Shown here piece by piece: positions 54,335-63,804 of a stretch of DNA of 64,000 nucleotides. Source of the DNA: Sneathiella sedimenti. Its GTDB lineage: Bacteria; Pseudomonadota; Alphaproteobacteria; Sneathiellales; Sneathiellaceae. The notes below the pieces were generated by a model. The model made no database searches and was not told where the DNA came from. It saw only the letters and a program-made list of their open reading frames with translations. Position numbers and translations under genes: made by a program. Location of the stretch: assembly GCF_017313765.1 (NCBI RefSeq), contig NZ_JAFLNC010000004.1, forward strand, positions 62,001 to 126,000. Direction: 5' to 3'. Within the stretch, counting starts at the first letter, position 1. Each line of letters opens with the position of its first letter.

Positions 54335-56989
54335 ATGGAACTAGTCTTTCTTGCTCTACTTATCTTCCTGATGGCTCTGGCCCTCGGGTCCGGCTACCCG
54401 GTTGCCTTTGCGTTACCCGGGTCGGCCATTGTTACCGTCGCCCTTGCCGCCATTGTCGGCTATGCGGCCACCGGAAATCCGGATGCCTATTTTTCTCATG
54501 GCGGTCCCTGGCAATGGCTGAGTGCCGGTGTGACCAACCTGCGCGGGGTTTATTGGGAGGTTGAGCGGGATACGCTGATCGCCATTCCGCTGTTCATCTT
54601 CATGGGCATTATGCTGCAGCGCTCCAAAATCGCCGAAGATCTGCTGGTGACCATGGCGCAGCTGTTTGGCCCGGTGCCGGGTGGTCTTGGTATTTCTGTT
54701 GTCTTCGTTGGCGCGCTTCTGGCAGCAACGACCGGCATTGTCGGCGCAACCGTGGTGGCGATGGGACTGATCTCCTTGCCGGCGATGCTGCGCAACAATT
54801 ACTCCAAATCCCTCGCGACGGGGACGATCGCGGCCTCGGGCACGCTCGGGCAGATTATCCCGCCGTCAATTGTTCTCATCATCCTCGCTGACCAGCTGGC
54901 CAGTGCAGTGGATCAGGCGGGAACGGCGCGCAAGGCCCTCTATAAGTCCGCGACGGGGGAGCTCTCCATGCCGTCCTCGTTCGATGTGGTGTCTACCAGC
55001 GCCGGTGAAATGTTCCTCGGCGCGTTTGTGCCGGGCCTGTTGCTTGTTGCCATCTACATGCTGTTCATCCTGATCTATGCCCTGATCAACCCGAAAGTTG
55101 CGCCCGCCGTTCATGGCGGAACATTCGACCGGGCTTTTTTCGGCAAGCTCGCATTGGCGCTTTTCCCGCCGCTTGGACTGATCTTCCTCGTCCTGGGGTC
55201 GATCCTGGCTGGTATTGCAACGGTAAACCAGGCCGGCGCCATCGGCGCGGTCGGTGCGATCATGATGGCCGGATACCGCCTGAAGGACGGGAGCAGGGGG
55301 GCCTATACGCCCGTGCTCCTCGGCCTCGCTTCACTCGTTCTCATTCTTGGCGTGTTGCTGATATTCCATCCCAACATCAAGTCCATTGAGACAACCAAGG
55401 ATGCGATCGGCATTGCGCTTGGCGTTATCGGGACCGTGGGTCTTGTCATTGCCATCGGCTGGAGCAGCCTGCGCGCCTTCAAGATTGAAAACACTCTGCA
55501 GGAAGTGATGATAGAGACGGCCAAGACAACCTCTCTCGTGTTCATCATCCTGCTTGGCGCGGCGATGTTAACGGCGGCCTTCCGTGCGTTTGGCGGTGAG
55601 GAACTCGTCCGTGACTTCCTCAACAGTATGCCGGGCGGATTCTGGTCGAAATTCATCATCGTGATGGCGGTTATTTTTGTTCTCGGCTTCTTCCTCGACT
55701 TTATCGAGATTGCCGTGGTTGTCGTCCCGATCGTGGCACCGATTCTGCTGGCCGATCCCTCGGCGAATATTACCGCGGTCTGGCTCGGCGTAATGATTGG
55801 TCTGAACATCCAGACGTCGTTCCTGACACCACCGTTTGGTTTCGCGCTCTTCTATCTGCGGGGCGTGGCGCCGGCCATCGTCAAGACAGTGGATATGTAC
55901 AAGGGCGTGATCGCCTTCATTTCGCTGCAGCTGATCGCCCTGGCAATTGTCGGTCTTTATCCGCAGCTGGTTAACTATCTGCCAAACCGTTCCTCGCTGA
56001 CATCGGAGACGGCGCCACCGCCACGGAACCCGCGCCTGAATTATTGTGTCGATCGGTATATTTCCGATCAGTTCACGACGAATGGTGCCACAATCAATGC
56101 CGCGATTGCGGAAGCTCGGCAGCTTAATCTCGATTATCTGCCCAAGCGGTTGAAGTCCAATCTTGAAAAGAGTTTTGAGGCCGCGACTGAGGCGCCGGAA
56201 CTGATGGCGCAGGCCTGGCAAGCTGATGCCGTCATCAATGAAAATGTTGGGGCATATCTGCCGATCCAGCAGAGTGTCCGTAATATCGAGTCCGAAATTG
56301 CAGACGTGGATCTGGAGATCAAGGACCTCAAAACCGATATCGGCCGGATGTATTCTGAAGATCAGGCAGATGCCAAGAAGAAGTTGCAGGATCTGGTCGC
56401 CGGGCTTGAAGCAGAACGCAAGGAGCTTGTCGCTGAAATTCCGTCCGACTGGAAAGAGACCTACGGCGCGTTCAAGAAACTGCTGAAAGAGGAAGCACTT
56501 CTCCGCAGCAAGTTCGGTCGGGCAGCCGGAGACGCCTACAAACCTGTTGCGGAAACAGTCGCCCTTCTTGAAAGCAATGACGCCTACATGGACCTGAAGG
56601 CGGGTATTATGCAGATCAAGAATGACCTTGCCGGCGCGGACGCGGATAAGCTGGTCGCTGAAATTGAGGAACTGAGCAGCCGTGTCAGCGATGTGGAAGG
56701 TGCATCCGATATAGCCTCGGGCCTGTCAAAGGTCCGGCGCAGCCTGAAGTCCAATACACCGGACTTCGAAAAGGCGACCGAGGAAATGGATAAGGTCGTT
56801 GCGGATTACGAGGAGCAGATTGACTGGCGGAACCAGGCCGGAACCAATCTCCTGCCCACTCTGGTTAAGTATGAACAGGCGATCCGCAGCACCATGGGAC
56901 TTCGGGAACAACGCAAGCTGGATAAAGAACAGGCTCTCTTTGTCGCCAGTTGCCAGTCCGGCCATCGGAACGTGTCCCATTACTTCTAA
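54335..56989 (+). CDS. TRAP large permease with C-terminal coiled-coil extension
   Basis: An 884-aa protein. Residues 1 to about 555 form a DctM-like permease with the same inserted helices as the 525-aa paralogue (signatures IPLFIFMGIMLQRSK; NIQTSFLTPPFGFALFYLRGV). After a Pro-rich hinge (ETAPPPRNPR) near 557, about 328 residues follow with no membrane helix. They begin with a Cys/Asp-containing segment and go into long Lys/Glu/Ala heptad-like helices (IESEIADVDLEIKDLKTDI; KLVAEIEELSSRVSDVEGA). This tail should be cytoplasmic or periplasmic depending on the last helix; no family recognised. Terminator follows at 57025. Confidence 0.85.
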   Translation: MELVFLALLIFLMALALGSGYPVAFALPGSAIVTVALAAIVGYAATGNPDAYFSHGGPWQWLSAGVTNLRGVYWEVERDTLIAIPLFIFMGIMLQRSKIAEDLLVTMAQLFGPVPGGLGISVVFVGALLAATTGIVGATVVAMGLISLPAMLRNNYSKSLATGTIAASGTLGQIIPPSIVLIILADQLASAVDQAGTARKALYKSATGELSMPSSFDVVSTSAGEMFLGAFVPGLLLVAIYMLFILIYALINPKVAPAVHGGTFDRAFFGKLALALFPPLGLIFLVLGSILAGIATVNQAGAIGAVGAIMMAGYRLKDGSRGAYTPVLLGLASLVLILGVLLIFHPNIKSIETTKDAIGIALGVIGTVGLVIAIGWSSLRAFKIENTLQEVMIETAKTTSLVFIILLGAAMLTAAFRAFGGEELVRDFLNSMPGGFWSKFIIVMAVIFVLGFFLDFIEIAVVVVPIVAPILLADPSANITAVWLGVMIGLNIQTSFLTPPFGFALFYLRGVAPAIVKTVDMYKGVIAFISLQLIALAIVGLYPQLVNYLPNRSSLTSETAPPPRNPRLNYCVDRYISDQFTTNGATINAAIAEARQLNLDYLPKRLKSNLEKSFEAATEAPELMAQAWQADAVINENVGAYLPIQQSVRNIESEIADVDLEIKDLKTDIGRMYSEDQADAKKKLQDLVAGLEAERKELVAEIPSDWKETYGAFKKLLKEEALLRSKFGRAAGDAYKPVAETVALLESNDAYMDLKAGIMQIKNDLAGADADKLVAEIEELSSRVSDVEGASDIASGLSKVRRSLKSNTPDFEKATEEMDKVVADYEEQIDWRNQAGTNLLPTLVKYEQAIRSTMGLREQRKLDKEQALFVASCQSGHRNVSHYF

Positions 56990-57024
56990 TGCCTTATACG
57001 GCAATCCGGTGAAATAGTCCGGCG

Positions 57025-57057
57025 GCGGCGGGTTACATAATCCGCCGCTTTTTTTTT
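57025..57057 (+). terminator. terminator after the TRAP operon
   Basis: GCGGCGGG (57025-57032) pairs with TCCGCCGC (57041-57048), one G-U pair, 8-base loop TTACATAA, followed by nine T's. Confidence 0.88.
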
Positions 57058-57092
57058 GGTTTCGGAAAAGCTGTGGGGCGGACGCGCGGGCG

Positions 57093-57812
57093 CTACTTGG
57101 GCAGCAGTTGCCAGCCGTCGCGGGTCAGGATCTCGGATGGATAGAAGCGCTTCTTATAGGCCATCTTCGGGCTCTGGTCGATCCAGTAACCAAGATAGAC
57201 ATAGGACAGGTTCTGCCGCTCGGATTCGGCAATATGCCAAAGGATAAGATAGCTGCCCGGGCTGCGATGGTCTTCATCCGGATCAAAGAAGCTGTAGACA
57301 AGCGACAGGCCGTCCTCCATCTCGTCGATCAGGCAAACCGCGAACAGGCTGCCGTCGGGCTTTCTGAATTCCGACAGCCTTGAGCGAACCGGGCTTTCCT
57401 CGACCATCGCCTGATAATCGGAATAATCCATATCCACCATGCCCCCCTCCGAATGGCGGGAGGTCAGATAGCGGTGGAAAAGGTCAAAATGTTCGCGCGT
57501 CGCTTCAGAGGGAAGAATGCGCGCGGTGATGTCTGCATTCGTCTTCCAGATCCGGCGGAAGGATTTTTTAAGCGGAAACCCCTGAGCGCGGACCCGGATG
57601 GGAATACAGGCGTCGCACCCGTCACAGGCGGGCCGGTAGGCGAGATCCTGGCTGCGCCGGAACCCGGCATGGCTGAGCGTGTTGTGCAGGCCGTCCGGAT
57701 CGTCACCGGCAAGCAGGGTCACTACCTTGCGTTCCAGCCGATCATCGAGATAGGGGCAGGGTGCCGGTGGGGTCGAGAAGAAAAATCGCGAGGGAATTTC
57801 AACGCGCTTCAT
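57093..57812 (-). CDS. bpt: aspartate/glutamate leucyltransferase (arginyl-transferase-like)
   Basis: A 239-aa bacterial N-end rule transferase, starting at the ATG at 57812. The Cys cluster CPYLDD...YRPACDGCDACIPIRV is the N-terminal ATE motif and RYLTSRHSEGGMVDMDYSDY and PEGLGYWIDQSPKMAYKKRFYP-like C-terminal parts (YLGYWIDQSPKMAYKKR) are conserved. Bpt family enzymes transfer Leu (or Arg) from tRNA to N-terminal Asp/Glu, making ClpS/ClpA substrates; clpSA lie 45 kb away in the same window. It converges with the TRAP operon across the terminator. Confidence 0.9.
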   Translation of the reverse strand: MKRVEIPSRFFFSTPPAPCPYLDDRLERKVVTLLAGDDPDGLHNTLSHAGFRRSQDLAYRPACDGCDACIPIRVRAQGFPLKKSFRRIWKTNADITARILPSEATREHFDLFHRYLTSRHSEGGMVDMDYSDYQAMVEESPVRSRLSEFRKPDGSLFAVCLIDEMEDGLSLVYSFFDPDEDHRSPGSYLILWHIAESERQNLSYVYLGYWIDQSPKMAYKKRFYPSEILTRDGWQLLPK

Positions 57813-57903
57813 CTTGCCATATGTCTCGTTTTTTTTCCCATAGAGTAAAGGTAACGCGAATTCGCGACTTCGCAAATAGGGCGATGAAATAAATGTCGTG
57901 AAT

Positions 57904-59763
57904 CTACATTAAACCATAATAAAATGGCGCGAAAAGCGAGAATATGATCCAAAGTAGCAACACAAGCGGCGCGCCAGCCTTGAAAAAATCGGCAAATTTA
58001 TAGTGCCCCGGACCCATCACGAGAAGATTCGTTTGATAGCCCATTGGCGTGGCGAAGGAACAGTTGGCGGCAAAGATAACAGCGAAGACAAAGATCATCG
58101 GATCAACGCCAAGTTCGCGCGCAATACTGATCCCGATGGGCGTGAACAGGACCGCCGTCGCGTTGTTGCTGAGAATATTGGTAAAGATCGCCACCAGCAG
58201 GAAAAAGGCGGAGAGAATCACTGGCGGTCCGGCGCCCACCATGACCGAGAGAACCCCATGCGCAAGATAGCTGGCGCCGCCGGTCGCCTGCATCGCCGCC
58301 CCGAGGCCGAGAGCCGCGCCGATGAGCAGCAGGATACGGCGGTCAATGGCCCGACTCGCCTGATAGATATTGAGGCAGCCGCTCGCCACCATCGCCACCG
58401 CCCCGCAGACGGCGGCCACAACAATGGGCAGCAGGCCGGTTGCGGCGCATACAACGACGGCGCCGAATATAAACCGGGCGCGCCAGGCAAGCGCCGTCGC
58501 CGGCAGTTCGCGGGCGGACCATTCCAGCAGCAACACATCCGGATTATTGCGTAGCCGCATGATGTCCGACCGGTTTCCAAGGATGAGCAGGACGTCCCCG
58601 GCCTCGAGCCGGATATCCGTCATCCGGCTGGTCCGGATCATGCGGGATCGCCGCTGGATCCCGATCACCACGCAGCGGGTGCGATAGTGGAAACTGATCT
58701 GATACAGCGCCCGGCCGATCATGCGCGACGCCGGGGCCACAACGGCCTCGGCCAATGTCTGGTCCTGCGCGGCACCGCCAAGTTCTGCGCTGGCCTCCGC
58801 CGTCGGGCTGTCCGGTTCCAGGAAGCCCTGCAATATCTGCGGGTTGTCGGAAAAAGCCTCGGTGATGGATTTGCGTGTTCCGGCAAATACTACCGCATCG
58901 GCGGGCTTCAGCGTGATGCCGTCAAACGGCGGCAGCAGGACATGCTCGCCGCGCTGAATGAACCGGATGGTGATGTTGCGCAGGCTCGGGAACTGACCGG
59001 CGACGGCTTCCTCTCCAACCAGCGGGCTGTCCGGCGCAACCTCCATCTGGACAATGAACTGCTTGCCGGAGATATCGATTACCTCCCCTTTCATCGACGT
59101 CCGGTCGGGCAGGATGCGGGGGATCACGATCAGGGCATAGACAAGCCCGAAGAGGGCGAGCACGGCGCCCGGCACGGTAAAGTCGAAAAACCCGATTTCG
59201 GGCTGCCCCGCCTGCGCGGCCGCGGCCATCACCAGAAGATTGGTCGAGGAGCCGATCAGCGTGGTCATGCCACCGAGAATCGACGCGTAGCTCAAGGGAA
59301 TCATCAATGTCGAGGTGGAGCGATGCAGCCGCTCGGCAAGCGCGGTCATCAACGGGATAAAGATAACAACGACCGGTGTGTTGTTCATAAAGGCGCTAAT
59401 GACCAGCACTGTCGCCAAGACCACGGCGATGGCGAGAATGGGGTGATGACGGCGCAGCGCGACAAGGCGGCGGATCGGCTGCTCCAGAGCGCCGGTGCGA
59501 ACGATCCCCTGTCCGACCACCAGCAGCGAGAGGACCGTAATCAGTGCCGGATCGGCGATGCCGGCCAGAATCTGGGTGGGGGTCAGCAGATCATTGCCCG
59601 CCTGATCCAGCAGCGGATAAAAATGAAACAGCAGTAACAGGGCGGCGATCACCCCGATGGAGGACATTTCCAGCTCGATCTGCTCATTCGCAAAGGCGAA
59701 GATCGCAACGGCAATTAGGGCGAAAACCGCCCAGATGTGAAAAACTGATCCAACTATTTCCAT
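57904..59763 (-). CDS. SLC13/DASS-type permease with two TrkA-C domains
   Basis: A 619-aa membrane protein. Residues 1-190 and 400-619 are permease halves (repeat segments STSTLMIPLSYASILGGMTTLIGSSTNLL and IFAANCSFATPMGYQTNLLV), with the SNT-type hairpin motifs of the DASS/SLC13 family. Between them lie two RCK_C (TrkA-C) domains (about 210-290 and 305-385), soluble regulatory modules. Such proteins are thought to move anions (sulfate, dicarboxylate). A TTG start at 59772 has better ribosome spacing than the ATG at 59763; the ATG is used here for caution. Substrate unknown. Confidence 0.85.
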   Translation of the reverse strand: MEIVGSVFHIWAVFALIAVAIFAFANEQIELEMSSIGVIAALLLLFHFYPLLDQAGNDLLTPTQILAGIADPALITVLSLLVVGQGIVRTGALEQPIRRLVALRRHHPILAIAVVLATVLVISAFMNNTPVVVIFIPLMTALAERLHRSTSTLMIPLSYASILGGMTTLIGSSTNLLVMAAAAQAGQPEIGFFDFTVPGAVLALFGLVYALIVIPRILPDRTSMKGEVIDISGKQFIVQMEVAPDSPLVGEEAVAGQFPSLRNITIRFIQRGEHVLLPPFDGITLKPADAVVFAGTRKSITEAFSDNPQILQGFLEPDSPTAEASAELGGAAQDQTLAEAVVAPASRMIGRALYQISFHYRTRCVVIGIQRRSRMIRTSRMTDIRLEAGDVLLILGNRSDIMRLRNNPDVLLLEWSARELPATALAWRARFIFGAVVVCAATGLLPIVVAAVCGAVAMVASGCLNIYQASRAIDRRILLLIGAALGLGAAMQATGGASYLAHGVLSVMVGAGPPVILSAFFLLVAIFTNILSNNATAVLFTPIGISIARELGVDPMIFVFAVIFAANCSFATPMGYQTNLLVMGPGHYKFADFFKAGAPLVLLLWIIFSLFAPFYYGLM

Positions 59764-59913
59764 GGGCCGCAAAAATTTCCTTGCTGTTTTAGCGCGTCGG
59801 AGTAAAAGCGTCGCGTTGGCAATATACCGACACCTCCATCATGAGGATAGTCTCTGATCTTGCAAGCCTGTTATTATCGCCGAATGGCCATAAACCGTTG
59901 AAGAAAAACCAAG

Positions 59914-61176
59914 ATGAACGTCTCCTATTATGACGCCTCGGCGATAGCGCGTGCCGAGTATCCGCAGCTGAAAGGCGAGCGGAAAGCGGATGTCTGTATT
60001 GTCGGCGCTGGTTATACCGGGCTCTGCACGGCGCTGGACCTGGCGGAGGCAGGCTTTTCTGTCACCCTGCTTGAGGCGAAACGCATCGGGTTCGGGGCAT
60101 CCGGCCGGAATGGCGGCCAGATTGCCACCGGCTACTCCCCCGGGATGATCGATACGGAAGAACTTGTGGGTCGGGAAGACGCCGCGCGGCTCTGGAAATT
60201 CTCCGCCGAGGCGATCCGGCTGCTGAAAGACCGTATAGCCCGCCATGATATCGACTGCGACCTGAAAGAGGGGGAGCTCTACGCGGCGGTCAAGCCACGC
60301 CATCGTGATTGGCTGCTGGATGAACTCGCGCATTGCGAAAAAGCCTATGGCTACAGCAATTACAGCTGGATCGACGAGCCCGACCTTGGCGAGTTGCTCG
60401 CCACGGAGCGGTTTTGCGGGGCGCTTTATGATTCTGAGGGCGGGCATCTGCATCCGCTGAATTACGCGCTGGGGCTGGGGCGTGCGGCGCAGGAAGCCGG
60501 GGTCACGATATTCGAAAATTCCGCTGTTCTCGAAATTACCGAGGGGCTTGCGCCGCTGGTCAGAACCGAGAAGGGGACGGTACAGGCCCGTCATGTGGTC
60601 CTGGCCGGCAATGCCTATCTCGCGGACCTGGACAGGACCCTGGCGGCGAAGATTATCCCGGTCGATGCCTGCATCATCGCGACGGAGCCGCTCGGGCAGG
60701 CGCGGGCGCGATCCTTGATGAATACGGAAGCCTGCGTGTCCGATACGAATTTCAATCTCGATTATTTCCGTATGTCAGCGGACCACCGCCTGCTGTATGG
60801 CGGGCAGGACAGGCTGATCGGTCACCGGAAGATGGCGGACGAGGCTTTGCGCGAGAATATGCTTGTCACCTTCCCGCAGCTGGAGGATGTCAAGATCGAC
60901 TATGCCTGGGGTGGCAAGGTCGCGGTAACCCGCAATTTCCTGCCCGATGTGGGGCGCAAGGGAGGGAACGTCTATTACGCACAAGGTTATTCAGGGCAGG
61001 GCGTGCCGCTTTCGGCAATTGTCGGGCGCCTGCTGAGTGAGGCCATTCGCGGGGACGCCAGCCGCTTTGACGTGTTTGCCCGCATTCCGCACAAGCCCTT
61101 TCCGGGCGGGACGGCGCTTCGCGTGCCACTTCTGTCCATCGCCCGGTTATATTATGAACTCAAGGATGCGTTATGA
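59914..61176 (+). CDS. FAD-dependent oxidoreductase, DAO family (PuuB-like, copy 2)
   Basis: A 420-aa paralogue of the gene at 604. The N-terminal VCIVGAGYTGLCTALDL binds FAD; GFGASGRNGGQIATGYSP is the PuuB signature; the second FAD strand is YYAQGYSGQGVPLSAIVG. It is more canonical of the gamma-glutamylputrescine oxidase group than copy 1 (RNGGQ versus RNGGM), but the substrate is not proven. Its stop overlaps the end of the RDD gene tail to tail by 6 bases. A weak ribosome site precedes the ATG. Confidence 0.85.
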   Translation: MNVSYYDASAIARAEYPQLKGERKADVCIVGAGYTGLCTALDLAEAGFSVTLLEAKRIGFGASGRNGGQIATGYSPGMIDTEELVGREDAARLWKFSAEAIRLLKDRIARHDIDCDLKEGELYAAVKPRHRDWLLDELAHCEKAYGYSNYSWIDEPDLGELLATERFCGALYDSEGGHLHPLNYALGLGRAAQEAGVTIFENSAVLEITEGLAPLVRTEKGTVQARHVVLAGNAYLADLDRTLAAKIIPVDACIIATEPLGQARARSLMNTEACVSDTNFNLDYFRMSADHRLLYGGQDRLIGHRKMADEALRENMLVTFPQLEDVKIDYAWGGKVAVTRNFLPDVGRKGGNVYYAQGYSGQGVPLSAIVGRLLSEAIRGDASRFDVFARIPHKPFPGGTALRVPLLSIARLYYELKDAL

Positions 61177-61683
61177 GTGGATCGGCACGCGCCGGATCAT
61201 CGTATCGACCAGATAGTCATGGAGCAGCCGGCCCCGCGGGTTGAACAGCGAGACCAGCAGGATCAATGACGAGGTGGCGGCAAGGGTGAAGTAGAACAGC
61301 GCGGCATGAATAAGGGCGATCAGATAGTCCGGTGCGTCCCCGTTCATCCGCTCCATGCGGACGTTCATAAACCGCATGCCGAATGTGGCACTCCCGGGAC
61401 CACCAACGAGCAGGGTATGATAGGCGAGGGGGATAGCCGTCAGGATCAGCACAAGTAGCGGCGTCAGCACACCAAAGGTAATCACCCCGATCAGCGTCGC
61501 AGCAAAGGTGGCCGCGATCGAAATGACGGCAATGCAGAGCACGTCAATCGCATAGGCGAAGATTCGGCGCAGGCGAATTGACTCAAAATCATCGGGATTG
61601 AAGGTCCCGTTAGCGGCCCTTGTTTCGTGCTGGTCTCCTTTCAGAGGTGAGAGCTCGATTAGGGGTCCGTCGGTGTTTTTCAT
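61171..61683 (-). CDS. RDD family membrane protein
   Basis: A 170-aa protein starting at the ATG at 61683 with GAGAGGA about 11 bases upstream. The RDD core is helical: IRLRRIFAYAIDVLCIAVISI carries the name-giving acidic/Arg pattern (R...AxxxD), followed by three more helices, with FGMRFMNVRMERM between. RDD proteins are small membrane proteins of unknown role, some Na+/H+ related. It is divergent from the MFS gene at 61815. Confidence 0.8.
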   Translation of the reverse strand: MKNTDGPLIELSPLKGDQHETRAANGTFNPDDFESIRLRRIFAYAIDVLCIAVISIAATFAATLIGVITFGVLTPLLVLILTAIPLAYHTLLVGGPGSATFGMRFMNVRMERMNGDAPDYLIALIHAALFYFTLAATSSLILLVSLFNPRGRLLHDYLVDTMIRRVPIHS

Positions 61684-61814
61684 GTCGGGCGAAATCCTCT
61701 CGCTAAGACAACAATTGGTATCGTATTTATTTTTTAAATGGTACTTGTTGGTTGAAATACAATGATCCATTGCTGTTTCCGGGCGCGGCAGAATGGCACG
61801 GAAAAGGAAGCATC

Positions 61815-63017
61815 ATGCAGTCACGTCCCATCCTCGTCCTTATTCTGGCTGGCGGATTGATCAGCCTGATCGCCATGGGGTCGCGCGCGGCCTTTGGCCT
61901 TTTTCTGGAACCTGTCTCGTCGGAATTCGGCTGGGGTCGGGAAGTGTTCGGCCTTTCCCTCGCGATCCAGAATATCGTCTGGGGATTGTCCCAGCCCTTC
62001 GCCTCCGCCATCGCGGATAAATACGGATCCGGCCGGACGCTGTTGGTGTCTGGTATTGTCTATGCGGCGGGCCTTTTCCTGATGTCGCAGACGGGCAGCG
62101 CGACCGAGCTGCACCTCTCTGCCGGATTGATGATCGGCCTTGGCCTTTCTGGGACTGGATTCGGTGTTGTCATCGGCTCTGTTGGCCGCGCAGTGCCGGA
62201 GGAAAAACGCTCCATGGCGCTCGGGATCGTTGGCGCGTCGGGCAGCCTTGGCCAGTTTCTAATGGTCCCGCTCGGGCAGGCATTCCTGTCCGGTTACGGC
62301 TGGTCGATGGCGCTGGTACTGATCGGCTGCTGCGCGTTGTTGATGATCCCGGCCGCTGCCTGGGTGACGGGTCGGGCGGAAGATAGCGCGGCCGCCGGTG
62401 CCGCGAACCTCACGGCGGCCATCCGCGAAGCGGCGTACAATGGCAGCTACTGGCTGCTGTTCTTCGGGTTCTTCGTGTGCGGTTTTCATGTCACCTTCGT
62501 CGCCGTGCATCTGCCCGCCTATATCGTGGACATGAATGTGGCGCCGGAATATGGCGCGATTGCCCTGTCCGTGGTCGGGCTGTTTAACGTGATCGGGTCG
62601 CTGGCGTCCGGATATCTCGGCGGGAAATACTCGAAGAAGTATCTCCTTAGCACGCTTTATTTCCTGCGTGCGGCCCTGTTTGTCGCCTTTATCCTCGTGC
62701 CGATCAGCCCGCTGACGATCCTCATTTTTGCCGGCGCGCTCGGTCTTTTATGGCTGTCGACGGTGCCGCTGACCTCCGGGCTGGTGGCGGTGATGTTCGG
62801 GCCGAAATATATGACGACCCTGTTCGGCTTCGTCTTCTTCGGCCACCAGATCGGCGCGTTTCTCGGAGCCTGGATCGGCGGTGTCGCCTATGACATGTAC
62901 GGGTCCTACGATATTGTCTGGTGGATGAGTGTCGCGCTCGGCATTGTCTCCGGCATCCTGCACTGGCCGATCCGCGAGCGCATGCTTGTCCGACCGGCCC
63001 AGGCGGTCGGCGGCTGA
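61815..63017 (+). CDS. MFS transporter (OFA/monocarboxylate-like)
   Basis: A 400-aa transporter with 12 helices, starting at 61815 with AAGGAAG 5 bases before it. The first-half A-motif region is SAIADKYGSGRTLLVSG; the second has SGYLGGKYSKKYLLSTLYF. The sequence GSRAAFGLFLEPVSSEFGWGRE is typical of the OFA/MCT-like branch of MFS transporting small carboxylates. Followed 13 bases later by the methyltransferase gene, perhaps one operon. Confidence 0.83.
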   Translation: MQSRPILVLILAGGLISLIAMGSRAAFGLFLEPVSSEFGWGREVFGLSLAIQNIVWGLSQPFASAIADKYGSGRTLLVSGIVYAAGLFLMSQTGSATELHLSAGLMIGLGLSGTGFGVVIGSVGRAVPEEKRSMALGIVGASGSLGQFLMVPLGQAFLSGYGWSMALVLIGCCALLMIPAAAWVTGRAEDSAAAGAANLTAAIREAAYNGSYWLLFFGFFVCGFHVTFVAVHLPAYIVDMNVAPEYGAIALSVVGLFNVIGSLASGYLGGKYSKKYLLSTLYFLRAALFVAFILVPISPLTILIFAGALGLLWLSTVPLTSGLVAVMFGPKYMTTLFGFVFFGHQIGAFLGAWIGGVAYDMYGSYDIVWWMSVALGIVSGILHWPIRERMLVRPAQAVGG

Positions 63018-63029
63018 CGAGTAGGCAGG

Positions 63030-63803
63030 ATGAATTTTCTAAAGAAGGAACTCTCCCCGGTCTTTGCCGCACTCGCCATTCAGGCGGTGATTTTCGGCGG
63101 TCTTTCCCTGTTGCGACCGGTGATCGCGGAGGCGATCGACATGCCGGTTCCGCTGCTCTGGCTGGCGCTGACGCAGGGGTTGATTGCCGGGATCGTCACA
63201 CGGGGTTTCGGCTTTTCCATCCCCTGGGTGATCGGCCAACTGGTCGCACCGCCGCTGTTGCTGTTCGCGCTCGTCCTCGACCTGCCAAGCTGGATTTTCC
63301 CGGTTATCCTGTTGCTGCTGATCCTGGTGTTCTGGAATGTGGCCGTGGGCCGGGTGCCGCTGTTCCTGACCAACCGCACGACCTCTGTGGCGATCCTGAA
63401 GCTGCTGCCGAAAAAGAAGGGGGTGCAGATGGCCGATCTGGGCAGTGGCCTTGGCGGGACGCTCCGTCACCTTGCGAAACACCGACCGGATGCCCGGTTT
63501 ACCGGCCTTGAAACGGCACCGATTCCCTTCGCGCTGTCCTGGCTGCTTGGTCGGCTAAGCGGCGCGAACAATCTGGCCTTCCGTTTTCAGGATATTTTCA
63601 GGGCGGATCTCGGTGCGTTCGACGTGGTTTATTGCTTTCTCTCGCCGGTCCCGATGCCGGAGCTGTTCAAAAAGGCCAAGGCGGAGATGAAACCCGGCAG
63701 CCTGTTCATCAGCAACAGCTTCGAGGTGGCGGGCCATAAACCGCACAAAATTGTCGAGGTTGACGACCGGCGACGGACGAAGCTTCTGGTCTGGAGGATG
63801 TAG
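63030..63803 (+). CDS. membrane-anchored class I SAM-dependent methyltransferase-like protein
   Basis: A 257-aa protein with three or four N-terminal helices (residues 10-110; VFAALAIQAVIFGGLSLL, LDLPSWIFPVILLLLILVF) and a C-terminal Rossmann domain. SAM motif I is MADLGSGLGGTLRHLA (near 137-150), followed by motif II FTGLETAPI and motif IV DVVYCFLSPVPMPELF. The substrate cannot be read; lipids or membrane-associated molecules are possible. The translated length and TM start are unusual for methyltransferases. It is convergent with the partial motB gene. Confidence 0.78.
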   Translation: MNFLKKELSPVFAALAIQAVIFGGLSLLRPVIAEAIDMPVPLLWLALTQGLIAGIVTRGFGFSIPWVIGQLVAPPLLLFALVLDLPSWIFPVILLLLILVFWNVAVGRVPLFLTNRTTSVAILKLLPKKKGVQMADLGSGLGGTLRHLAKHRPDARFTGLETAPIPFALSWLLGRLSGANNLAFRFQDIFRADLGAFDVVYCFLSPVPMPELFKKAKAEMKPGSLFISNSFEVAGHKPHKIVEVDDRRRTKLLVWRM

Positions 63804-63804
63804 C

